Below are positions 35,241 to 42,962 of a stretch of 64,000 nt of DNA, one piece after another. Within the stretch, counting starts at the first letter, position 1; every line of letters begins with the position of its first letter. The notes beneath the pieces were generated by a model. That model saw only the letters and a list, made by a program, of their open reading frames with translations, was not told the DNA's origin and searched no databases. The translations under genes were made by a program, and so were the position numbers. Origin of the DNA: Reichenbachiella sp. (GTDB lineage Bacteria; Bacteroidota; Bacteroidia; Cytophagales; Cyclobacteriaceae); NCBI RefSeq assembly GCF_033344935.1, contig NZ_JAWPMM010000001.1, forward strand, positions 3,747,501 through 3,811,500, in the 5' to 3' direction.

Positions 35241-37849
35241 AAAAAGATCATAAACCGCCTAAATGGGCAGATCGATTTTTCAGCTGGTATTGTCAGAATG
35301 AGCTGGCGGAATCTATTCTTGGCGATTTGCACGAATGGTTCGAGGATCAAGTAGACCAGAAAGGTCTCTTCCGAGCACGACTTCTTTATTGGGTCAACGT
35401 GCTGAAATTCATCAACAAATTCACACTCAAAAGAAAAAACCCATACACCACACTCAACAGCACTCCAATGATTAAAAATTATCTACTAGTGGCCATCAGA
35501 GGCTTAAGCAAAAACAAAGTATTCGCCAGCATCAATATGATTGGCCTCGCCCTCGGTCTGGCTAGCTGCTTCCTCATATTCTCCTTCGTAAAAAAGGAGC
35601 TGACCTTCGATCTATTTCACAGCAAAGCCGACAATATCTATCGGGTAACGAATCGCTTCGAGCGCCCCAATCGCACCAACCTTTGGGCACGCACCCCACC
35701 TGCCCTTGCCCCTGCCATCCGAGCAAATTTCTCTGGTGTAGAGCGAACCACCCGACTGCGTTACACGGATGACGTGCTGTATACGGTGAACGATCGATCC
35801 TTCTACCAAGGCAATGGGTTTTATGCAGATTCACTTTTTCTTGAAATGTTTGATTTTCCTCTGATAGTGGGCGACCGAAGCACAGCGCTAGACGAGCCTG
35901 GAAACATAGTATTGACAGCATCCATCGCCAAAAAATTCTTTGGTGATCAAGACCCAATGGGGCAGCTCATTACTTTAGAAAACGAAACTACATTAAAGGT
36001 GACCGGCATATTAAAACCTATACCTACAGACTCACATATTACCTTTGATCTGCTCATTTCATTTCCTACCTATGTGGTACCTGACGGATATCTAGCCGAT
36101 CTTAATAGTTGGGGCTGGGCAGGATTTTGGACGTATGTTGAGTTGTCAAACCAGACCAACCTGACTACGCTACAAGCTCAAATTGCCGAGCTTTATAAAG
36201 CCAATTATCAAAATTCCACTGATGTTGAGATAGAAGTATTTCTACAGCCCCTGAAGGACCTATATCTAGGTTCGTCAAACTATTCTAACATTGGGGAGTC
36301 TATCAGAGTCGGCAATCGTTCTACCATATTGGGGTTGAGCGTTGTGGTATTCCTGATTCTCCTAGTGGCCAGTTGCAATTTCATGAATTTATCCACCGCC
36401 ATGTCTTTACGACGTGGCAAGGAGATCGGAATCAGAAAGGTACTGGGCGCAGTCAGATCCCGAGTATCCAAACAGTTTTTGATTGAATCAGTCATGATCA
36501 GTTTGTTTAGCCTGGGATTGGCCTTAGTCATTCTTCTGCTTTTTGGTCCTTATTTCAACCAGTTGTTTACGTTGGAACTAGAATTTTCAAATGTTGAAAT
36601 ATTACAATCACTTCCCATTTTCGTCCTTGGTACGATTATCATTGGTCTGATAGCTGGTATTTATCCCTCCTTTGTCTTGGCGGCGTTTAGTCCGATTTTG
36701 GCTCTTAAAGGTTATCAAATCAGTTTCAATTCTGGTGCCTGGCTCAGAAAAAGTCTGATTGTTTTTCAGTTTGTGATCGCATTGAGTCTTATTATTTTCA
36801 CAGTCATCGTAGCCTCACAGATTGAATACATTCAAACCAAATCGCTCGGGTTTGATCGAGAAAATTTGGTTAAACTTCGAATAGGTACCGAAGAAGGTCA
36901 CTACGAGACACTGCGTAATAGATTGCTGGCCAATTCAAGAGTCACGGGACTAACCAAGCACAGCCATGCCTTCGACGGTTCGGCCTCTAGCGGGCCTGCA
37001 TGGCTCAAAGGCCAATCCAGCAATGATGCACATCAGCTATCCTACTATCAGACGGAACATGATTTTCTCCAAGTCACCGGCGTGAAACTATTGGAAGGTC
37101 GATTTTTCTCCAAAGACTTTGCTACAGACGAAGAAACAGGCTTGGTCCTTAATCAGTCTGCCGTGACCGAGTTGGGGCTTGCTGACCCGATTGGTCAAAA
37201 AGTGAACTTTCATAATCGTGAACGAATAGTGGTTGGCGTTGTTGAGGATTTTCATTTTGGCTCATTGCACACGCCTATTGGACCTATGGGAATCGTCATG
37301 CCATTTGTGAATTTGGAGCAAGTTTTAATCAAAGTACAGGGTAGTAATTTGAGACAAACCATGTTGTCATTGGAAAGTGATTGGCACGCAGTGGCAGGTG
37401 ATCTACCTTTTGAAGCCAGTTTTGTAGAAGATGGCATTCGTGCCATGTATGAAAAAGAAGAAAAGATCGCCACGTTGATTTCTTCTGCCTCTACGCTGGC
37501 TGTGATATTGGCCTGCTTAGGCCTTTACGCCCTGGTCGCCTTTTCCATTCAAAACAGACTCAAAGAAATAGGCATTCGAAAAGCATTAGGTGCACCCTTA
37601 AATCAGTTGGTCATGCTACTGGCTAAGAAGTACATACTCCTAATTCTGATTGCTAACGTGATTGCCTGGCCCATCACCTATTTTTTAGCGGCAGAATGGT
37701 TAGGCAACTTTGCCTATCGCATTTCGATAGCTCCAGCCCTTTTTGTAGGTTCAGGGATTGCATTATTTCTAATCGCCATGGTTACCATCGCTTATCAACT
37801 CGTAAAGGCTTCACTGGTAAGCCCTGTTAAATATTTGAGGAGTGAGTGA
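35237..37849 (+). CDS. ABC transporter permease, MacB/FtsX type with N-terminal permease-prefix domain
   Basis: This is an inner-membrane permease of about 870 residues. I chose the ATG at 35237 (MKKDHKPPKW), which overlaps the padR stop. The first 80 residues match the soluble prefix seen in PadR-linked permeases (PKWADRFFSWYC, LGDLHEWFED). Then come a first helix, a MacB-type periplasmic domain, three FtsX helices (with RRGKEIGIRKVLGA at about 395-410), a second periplasmic domain and a final FtsX set (LKEIGIRKALGAP). No ATPase gene is near, so it must use one encoded elsewhere. Families of this type move peptides, lipids or antibiotics or act mechanically; the substrate here is unknown. 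Confidence 0.9.
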   Translation: MKKDHKPPKWADRFFSWYCQNELAESILGDLHEWFEDQVDQKGLFRARLLYWVNVLKFINKFTLKRKNPYTTLNSTPMIKNYLLVAIRGLSKNKVFASINMIGLALGLASCFLIFSFVKKELTFDLFHSKADNIYRVTNRFERPNRTNLWARTPPALAPAIRANFSGVERTTRLRYTDDVLYTVNDRSFYQGNGFYADSLFLEMFDFPLIVGDRSTALDEPGNIVLTASIAKKFFGDQDPMGQLITLENETTLKVTGILKPIPTDSHITFDLLISFPTYVVPDGYLADLNSWGWAGFWTYVELSNQTNLTTLQAQIAELYKANYQNSTDVEIEVFLQPLKDLYLGSSNYSNIGESIRVGNRSTILGLSVVVFLILLVASCNFMNLSTAMSLRRGKEIGIRKVLGAVRSRVSKQFLIESVMISLFSLGLALVILLLFGPYFNQLFTLELEFSNVEILQSLPIFVLGTIIIGLIAGIYPSFVLAAFSPILALKGYQISFNSGAWLRKSLIVFQFVIALSLIIFTVIVASQIEYIQTKSLGFDRENLVKLRIGTEEGHYETLRNRLLANSRVTGLTKHSHAFDGSASSGPAWLKGQSSNDAHQLSYYQTEHDFLQVTGVKLLEGRFFSKDFATDEETGLVLNQSAVTELGLADPIGQKVNFHNRERIVVGVVEDFHFGSLHTPIGPMGIVMPFVNLEQVLIKVQGSNLRQTMLSLESDWHAVAGDLPFEASFVEDGIRAMYEKEEKIATLISSASTLAVILACLGLYALVAFSIQNRLKEIGIRKALGAPLNQLVMLLAKKYILLILIANVIAWPITYFLAAEWLGNFAYRISIAPALFVGSGIALFLIAMVTIAYQLVKASLVSPVKYLRSE

Positions 37850-37855
37850 TAGGGC

Positions 37856-38611
37856 TTAGTTTTTCAGTGGATATTTCTGATTCAAGTACCTTCTGAGGAA
37901 AATAGTCGTGGCATACTCGTCCAGCAGTACTTGGTTATAATCTCCTGATTCGCTTTTCTTCAGCAGGTAGTCCCAGCCACTGTCTTTGGCAAATTTTATA
38001 TACTTCGCTATGATGTAATCATCGGACAATTCATCGTTTGGCCCCACATAGCCAAGATCAAGAAAAATCTGGCCCAGAATTTGGTAAACCTCTGATTTAT
38101 TCGCCTGATCCCAGATCAAATTGATGGTACGTCCACGGAATTTTTCGGAGATAATTCTCAGCTTGATGACATTAGAATAGAAGACCTTATCCAAGGTAGT
38201 CAGCTCTGTATTCGTATTGCTCTGAGACACTTTACAGGTGTCAAGAATAGCTTTCAACTGATCTCTTTCCTTGGACAATCTTTGTATCTCAACTGTATTT
38301 TTTTGTTCATTGACTAGTACCTCTTCTAGTTTAGCTACTTTTTGATCCAATTCAGATTTAATCGGCCAATCCACTACTTTCGTGCCCAGCTGATCGATGA
38401 TAGTTTCAGTCTGACAAGTGAAATCAATCTGCTTGTAGGTGAATATTACAGCAGAGACTACTTCCAAAATTAGACCTGCAAATAGCGCATTCAGATGCCT
38501 AGGTTGAATGGATTTGATGACACCAGTTATTCCAAGAAAAGTTAGGATGGCAGTAATCGAAAAAATGCCAATAAAGACGTAAAAAACTATATTAAGTTGG
38601 TCGGTTCCCAT
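37856..38611 (-). CDS. Membrane-anchored coiled-coil protein, unknown function
   Basis: This 251-residue protein is not recognised. Two hydrophobic helices lie at about 8-32 (IVFYVFIGIFSITAILTFLG) and 42-58 (LNALFAGLILEVVSAVIF). A charged coiled-coil stretch (SELDQKVAKLEEVL, RLSKERDQLKAIL) spans about 80-125. A C-terminal alpha-helical domain has NLIWDQANKSEVYQI and a basic end with RYLNQKYPLKN. It is convergent with the ABC permease, with 6 bp between the stops. Copy B of the clpX tail lies about 100 bp upstream of its start. No catalytic motif is seen; a role as a sensor or effector is only a guess. Confidence 0.65.
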   Translation of the reverse strand: MGTDQLNIVFYVFIGIFSITAILTFLGITGVIKSIQPRHLNALFAGLILEVVSAVIFTYKQIDFTCQTETIIDQLGTKVVDWPIKSELDQKVAKLEEVLVNEQKNTVEIQRLSKERDQLKAILDTCKVSQSNTNTELTTLDKVFYSNVIKLRIISEKFRGRTINLIWDQANKSEVYQILGQIFLDLGYVGPNDELSDDYIIAKYIKFAKDSGWDYLLKKSESGDYNQVLLDEYATTIFLRRYLNQKYPLKN

Positions 38612-38713
38612 GATAGGTATTGATGATTGATTGACTGATCCCTAAAGATAGTAGGAAAGCTGGATTTGATTATGTTTTAAAAACTAAAGCGAGCAACGCA
38701 CACCCCAGGAATA

Positions 38714-38885
38714 GCTCATGCGAAGAGAAATTCGAAAAATCTAAGTTGAATAAGTTGAGAGTGGCGGGGTAAACAAATCCGTCATTACCCGGCGACAGTC
38801 CGGGTAATCCCTTGTAGACTGTTATTCAAGTAGATTCAGCTCAAAAACATCAAAGCCCATCTCGATAGCTATCGGGATGGGCTTT
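38714..38885 (+). repeat. clpX 3' end duplicate, copy B, with terminator
   Basis: This direct copy of 33235-33390 keeps the reading [16 protein letters not shown] and stop in frame, and has one base missing near its left end. It also has a perfect 9-bp hairpin ATTACCCGG/CCGGGTAAT (38784-38808), half of which is missing in copy A. The copied terminator (38853-38884) has a 16-bp stem. No start codon or clpX body is present, so it is a remnant and not a gene. Confidence 0.88.
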
Positions 38886-38915
38886 ATTGATTACAGAAAT
38901 AGTTAGGAGTATCTT

Positions 38916-39965
38916 TTATGTTTTCAACCCAAACAATGGTCTCAAAATTTTAACACGACGAATGACAAACTCATAAGTCAAATAACAAGCGATATTGGTA
39001 AACAATACCAAGCTCCAAAACTTGATTGTCGCCGAAAGATCTATGGCAAACAACAACATCGACCCCAAGTACAGGAATACCATATGTATAATGTATATGG
39101 GATAAGCAGCCTGGCTTAGATAAGTCAAAGCTTGACTAGGCTTATTAAGATATTTATGCCCAAACCCAAATACAGTGAATATCCAAAAATTGGATTCAAT
39201 CGCCATGAGGAAGTCAGGGCTTTTTAACTCAAACAAAATCAATCTAAGCGTATACAACCCCACAGCAAACAATAGAAGCACCCACCGACTGTTAGTCACC
39301 GTGTTCCAAAAAGTGGCACCGCTGTAGACACAACAGAAACCCACCAGAAAGGCTACAAGCCCCAACCAAAATCCATGCATGGTCATGGCATACATCTCAA
39401 AGTTATCTGGTTGAACGACGACGGCTTCCAGCACAAAAGGAAGCATGATCACCAACAAACCCGCTGGAGTGCTGAATAGTTTTTGAAGGACACGTTGGAA
39501 GACTCCATCCTTGTTCCTTTTCAGATAAAAGAAAAGTGGCGAAAGCACTAATACATAGATGAATATGTTACCTAGAAACCACAAGTGGGCAGGATTGAAC
39601 ACATAGCTCTTGTCCTGATGATAGTATTCTTGCCACAAAAGAACATGCAAAGGGACTATGGCCAACATTCCGAAAACAAAAGGAATCAGAATTCTTTTGG
39701 ATCTCTCTACCAGGAGCTGCTTCCAGTCTCTCCTCTGAATAGCGAAGTACACGCCCATTCCCGATACAAAAAAGAGCAATGGAATTCTCCAAACATTGAG
39801 CATAGACATGGGCACCCATACACCTTCCCATGCCTCATTGTTTTGAATAAACCCGATAAACACTCCCCAGGGTTGGAAGCCTATGGCGATATGATAAATT
39901 AGTAATAACCCTATCGCAATGACTCTCAACCAGTCGATGTCGTATCTTCTATTACCTACAGACAT
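38916..39965 (-). CDS. Membrane acyltransferase, family 3 (OpgC/heparan acetyltransferase-like)
   Basis: This 349-residue inner-membrane protein has about ten hydrophobic helices. The N-terminal motif YDIDWLRVIAIGLLLIYH with its conserved His, plus RIPLLFFVSGMGVYFAI and RSKRILIPFVFGML, identify acyltransferase family 3. These enzymes move acyl groups, often acetyl or succinyl, onto sugars or lipids at the outer face of the membrane. The substrate is unknown. The gene ends 30 bp from the clpX-tail copy B and lies 13 bp downstream of the ankyrin lipoprotein gene, so the two are probably co-transcribed. Confidence 0.88.
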   Translation of the reverse strand: MSVGNRRYDIDWLRVIAIGLLLIYHIAIGFQPWGVFIGFIQNNEAWEGVWVPMSMLNVWRIPLLFFVSGMGVYFAIQRRDWKQLLVERSKRILIPFVFGMLAIVPLHVLLWQEYYHQDKSYVFNPAHLWFLGNIFIYVLVLSPLFFYLKRNKDGVFQRVLQKLFSTPAGLLVIMLPFVLEAVVVQPDNFEMYAMTMHGFWLGLVAFLVGFCCVYSGATFWNTVTNSRWVLLLFAVGLYTLRLILFELKSPDFLMAIESNFWIFTVFGFGHKYLNKPSQALTYLSQAAYPIYIIHMVFLYLGSMLLFAIDLSATIKFWSLVLFTNIACYLTYEFVIRRVKILRPLFGLKT

Positions 39966-39978
39966 ATCTACTTCTTTA

Positions 39979-40551
39979 TTATTTTTTAGCGCTAAGCATC
40001 TCTGCCACTTGAGGGCGAGTCTTTTCGATGTAATCGAAGTCTAACTTCAAACCAAATGGCCCAAGGTTTTTGCTCAACTGCTCATACACCATTTTCACAT
40101 CCTGGAACGGACCAGAAACAGATTCTAAAGCCGTAGCGCCGAAGTTGTTTCTAATGGTCATATCCGCTCCTTTTTCAAGCAGTGCTTTAACGATCTCAAC
40201 TCTGCACAAAAAACTCGAAGTATGCAGAGGCGTAGATCCATCAGCACTTCTTACATTCAAATCAGCGCCAGATTCAATCAACAGTTTGGCAATGTCTGTT
40301 TTTCCGAAAGTAGCGGCAATGGCTAAGGGAGCTGATCCATAAGCATCAACCTCATTTAAATCAGTCTTCGCTACTACATGCGCTTTCACCGCTTCTACAT
40401 CCCCCATAAATGTAGCTTCATGTATAGTCATGGATGGTGTACTACCATTAGTGGCTGCCTTATTAGAGTCACACGAAGCGAGCCCTAAAAAGACCACTAC
40501 TATTATCATGTTACACCAATTTTCGATTGAATTAATTTTAAAAGTTTTCAT
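39979..40551 (-). CDS. Ankyrin-repeat lipoprotein
   Basis: This is a lipoprotein of about 190 residues. Starting at 40551 gives an N-terminal signal with the lipobox LASC; an upstream ATG at 40575 would add eight residues. The mature part has three to four ankyrin repeats (AYGSAPLAIAATFGKTDIAK, ADGSTPLHTSSFLCRVEIVK and NFGATALESVSG begin them), which bind proteins. The C-terminal segment FDYIEKTRPQVAEML is helical. It precedes the acyltransferase gene and is divergent from the AraC-TPR regulator, which may control it through the shared upstream region. Confidence 0.85.
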   Translation of the reverse strand: MKTFKINSIENWCNMIIVVVFLGLASCDSNKAATNGSTPSMTIHEATFMGDVEAVKAHVVAKTDLNEVDAYGSAPLAIAATFGKTDIAKLLIESGADLNVRSADGSTPLHTSSFLCRVEIVKALLEKGADMTIRNNFGATALESVSGPFQDVKMVYEQLSKNLGPFGLKLDFDYIEKTRPQVAEMLSAKK

Positions 40552-40640
40552 GTTTATTGTTTTTAAAAGTTTCAATTAGATTTTGATGATACAAAGGTCA
40601 GAAAGACTCATCAGGCCCAAAATCAACCATGAAGCAGGAA

Positions 40641-40700
40641 TTATCACCTATGCGTAATCATTGAAAACTATGACTCAGGAATATAAACTATGACGCAAAA
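40641..40700 (+). promoter_or_regulatory. Three CTATG repeats at exact 20-bp spacing (candidate AraC sites)
   Basis: CTATG begins at 40648, 40668 and 40688. The second and third share AAACTATGAC. The spacing equals two helical turns, as expected for tandem sites of an AraC-type protein. It lies in the gap between the divergent ankyrin and AraC-TPR genes. Confidence 0.6.
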
Positions 40701-40776
40701 GGCTTTTTTAAGACCTCATTCAGGTTTGGAAATGGTCCTATTCTTGTCGAGTATTGTAGCACCTAAACGCTATTTA

Positions 40777-42828
40777 ATGTCTGAATTCCCATACGCCAAT
40801 AATGAGTTTCTGAGTAGTGTAATCGCTGCTATTGAGGAAAATATCTCCAATGAAGATTTTGGTGTTTCGGAATTAGCCGATCAGATAGGCATGAGCCGGT
40901 CCAATCTCCTACGAAAAGTGAAAAGTGGCACAGGGTTATCTGTAAGCCTACTCATTAGACAGGTTAGACTTCATCATGCTAAAGATTTGCTGCAAAAAGG
41001 CAATCTCAATGTTTCAGAGATTTGTTACAAAGTAGGATTTAGCAGCACGTCGTATTTTACCAAATGCTTTCGAGAACAATATGGTTATCCGCCAGGAGAA
41101 GAGAGCAAAAGAAACACAGATCAGGAAGTAACAGATCCGCCTAAAAAGTCAAAACGCTCACTAGTAGCATTGACTTTATTGGCATTCATACTTGCAGGCA
41201 CGTTCTATTTCTTATTTGTTCAAAAAAACAACAGCACCACCGAACCGCTAGAGAAGACGATTGCTGTGCTACCCTTCAAAAACAATAGTGATGATGCTTC
41301 GAATGTCTATCTGATCAATGGAGTAACCGATGCCATTCTGAATCACTTGCAAAAGATCGAAGACATGAAAGTCACCAGTCGGACTACTACCGAAAAGTAC
41401 AGGGAAGTGTTTCGGACTATCCCAGAACTTTCAGAGGAACTCAATGTCAACTACTTTCTTGAAGGCAGCGGTCAGAAAATTGGTGACCAGATTTTGCTCA
41501 GCGTGCAGCTGATCAACGCGAAGAAGGATCGGCCGATTTGGTCTGAGCGATATGAACGCCTATCGAAAGACATCTTTGAGCTTCAAACGGAAGTAGCCAA
41601 AACCATCGCCTCACAAATAGAAGCTACGATCACACCAGAAGAAGCAGAACGGATGGAGAAAATTCCAACTGAAAATCTGAAGGCCTATGATTTATACCTC
41701 AAAGGACAACAATATGCTAGAGAAGAAAGCACCGAAGGCCTTCTCGAAGCCGTGGATTTATTTCAGCAGGCCGTAGCCGAAGATGAAGATTTTGCCCATG
41801 CCTATGCCTTTATAGCCATATGCTATTACTACCTTGACTTATTTCAAGCCAACAAACAATACGGCCTTGAAATCAATACCTATGCCGATCGGGCCATGTT
41901 ATTGGATCCGGATGTAGCCGAAAGCCTGATTGCTAAAGCCTTGTTTTACATGCAAGACAAACAATATGAATTGGCCATTCAATACTTTGAAAAAGTCTTG
42001 GTTCTCAGCCCACACTCAGGCTGGATTCATAATTTTCTTACCGATATCTATACAACCTATATACCCAATACAGAGAAATACCTCGAGCATGCCTTACAGG
42101 GCATTCAAGCTGGTGTAGCCGGACAGGATTCTGTTACTGCTAGTTTCACCTATCTACATCTCAGCAATGCACTGGCGCAAAACGGATTTATAGTAGAGGC
42201 CGAACGATACGTCAAAAAATCACTGGCGTATTATCCCGAAAATTTATACTCAGAAACCCTCTATGCGTACATCAAATTGGCTGGTAATTTCAACCTACAG
42301 TCAGCCCGAGAGTCACTGATTCAATCGTTGAATAAGGATACGACCCAATTACATATCATTCAGGAAATAGCCAAAGTTTGCTACATGCAGCAGGATTATG
42401 AGACGGCTTGGTATTATTATGAAAAGCTCGATCAAGTCAGAAAATCACTAGATCTGGATATCTACGGTGCCGAGGATCTTAAAATAGCTTATGTCCTGGA
42501 GCGGTTAGGTCAATCGGATCAATCACAGCAATTTCTTGACAGCTACTACGACTATTCGAATAATGATACTTCCATTTATAAGGATTTATTACTCTCGGCC
42601 TACTACGCCTATGTAGGTGATATAGAAAAAGGCATCGAGCATTTTACCGCATTTTCCAAGCAAGAAAACTACATGTATTGGTTTGTGCTTTTTTTAGACA
42701 AAGACCCCATCTTAAGGCGCATGGCAGATCGTCCAGAATTCAACGAAATCATTCGGGCTATTTCAGACAATTTTTGGGTCAAGCACAAAGAAACCGCCGC
42801 CAAGTTAAAAACCGCTGGGGTGATGTGA
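40777..42828 (+). CDS. AraC-type regulator fused to membrane helix, TolB-like and TPR domains
   Basis: This is a protein of about 683 residues. The start at 40777 (MSEFPYANNEF) fits the family; an ATG at 40690 would lie inside the third CTATG repeat. Residues 10-105 are an AraC DNA-binding domain (EDFGVSELADQIGMSRSNLL, then SEICYKVGFSSTSYFTKCF). A transmembrane helix (LVALTLLAFILAGTFYFLFV) is at about 125-145. A TolB-like domain (TIAVLPFKNNSDD, SGQKIGDQILLSVQLI) lies at 165-275. At least six TPR-type helical repeats (YDLYLKGQQYAREES onward) fill the rest. The layout suggests direct signalling from the periplasmic sensor to DNA bound at the membrane. The ligand and targets are unknown; the CTATG repeats are candidate binding sites. 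Confidence 0.88.
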   Translation: MSEFPYANNEFLSSVIAAIEENISNEDFGVSELADQIGMSRSNLLRKVKSGTGLSVSLLIRQVRLHHAKDLLQKGNLNVSEICYKVGFSSTSYFTKCFREQYGYPPGEESKRNTDQEVTDPPKKSKRSLVALTLLAFILAGTFYFLFVQKNNSTTEPLEKTIAVLPFKNNSDDASNVYLINGVTDAILNHLQKIEDMKVTSRTTTEKYREVFRTIPELSEELNVNYFLEGSGQKIGDQILLSVQLINAKKDRPIWSERYERLSKDIFELQTEVAKTIASQIEATITPEEAERMEKIPTENLKAYDLYLKGQQYAREESTEGLLEAVDLFQQAVAEDEDFAHAYAFIAICYYYLDLFQANKQYGLEINTYADRAMLLDPDVAESLIAKALFYMQDKQYELAIQYFEKVLVLSPHSGWIHNFLTDIYTTYIPNTEKYLEHALQGIQAGVAGQDSVTASFTYLHLSNALAQNGFIVEAERYVKKSLAYYPENLYSETLYAYIKLAGNFNLQSARESLIQSLNKDTTQLHIIQEIAKVCYMQQDYETAWYYYEKLDQVRKSLDLDIYGAEDLKIAYVLERLGQSDQSQQFLDSYYDYSNNDTSIYKDLLLSAYYAYVGDIEKGIEHFTAFSKQENYMYWFVLFLDKDPILRRMADRPEFNEIIRAISDNFWVKHKETAAKLKTAGVM

Positions 42829-42830
42829 GA

Positions 42831-42909
42831 TCGAAAAATCTAAGTTGAATATATCGAGAGTGGCGGGGTAGTTTGCACCGTCATAACCCGGCGACAGTTC
42901 GGGTAATCC
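42831..42909 (+). repeat. clpX 3' end duplicate, copy C (partial)
   Basis: It begins 3 bp after the AraC-TPR stop. It keeps EKSKLN..RVAG and a stop in frame and carries the ACCCGG...CGGGT hairpin block of copy B, but lacks the terminator part. It is more diverged than copy B, with changes in AAGTTG and the stop. Confidence 0.8.
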
Positions 42910-42962
42910 GTTTCGGAATTGAAGGCTTATTATAGAATTGAGAATAATTAGAACATATCGAG

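Noticed and set aside
38714-38768. clpX-like reading [16 protein letters not shown] as a short gene
   Set aside because: No start codon or upstream clpX sequence; it is a duplicated 3' fragment.
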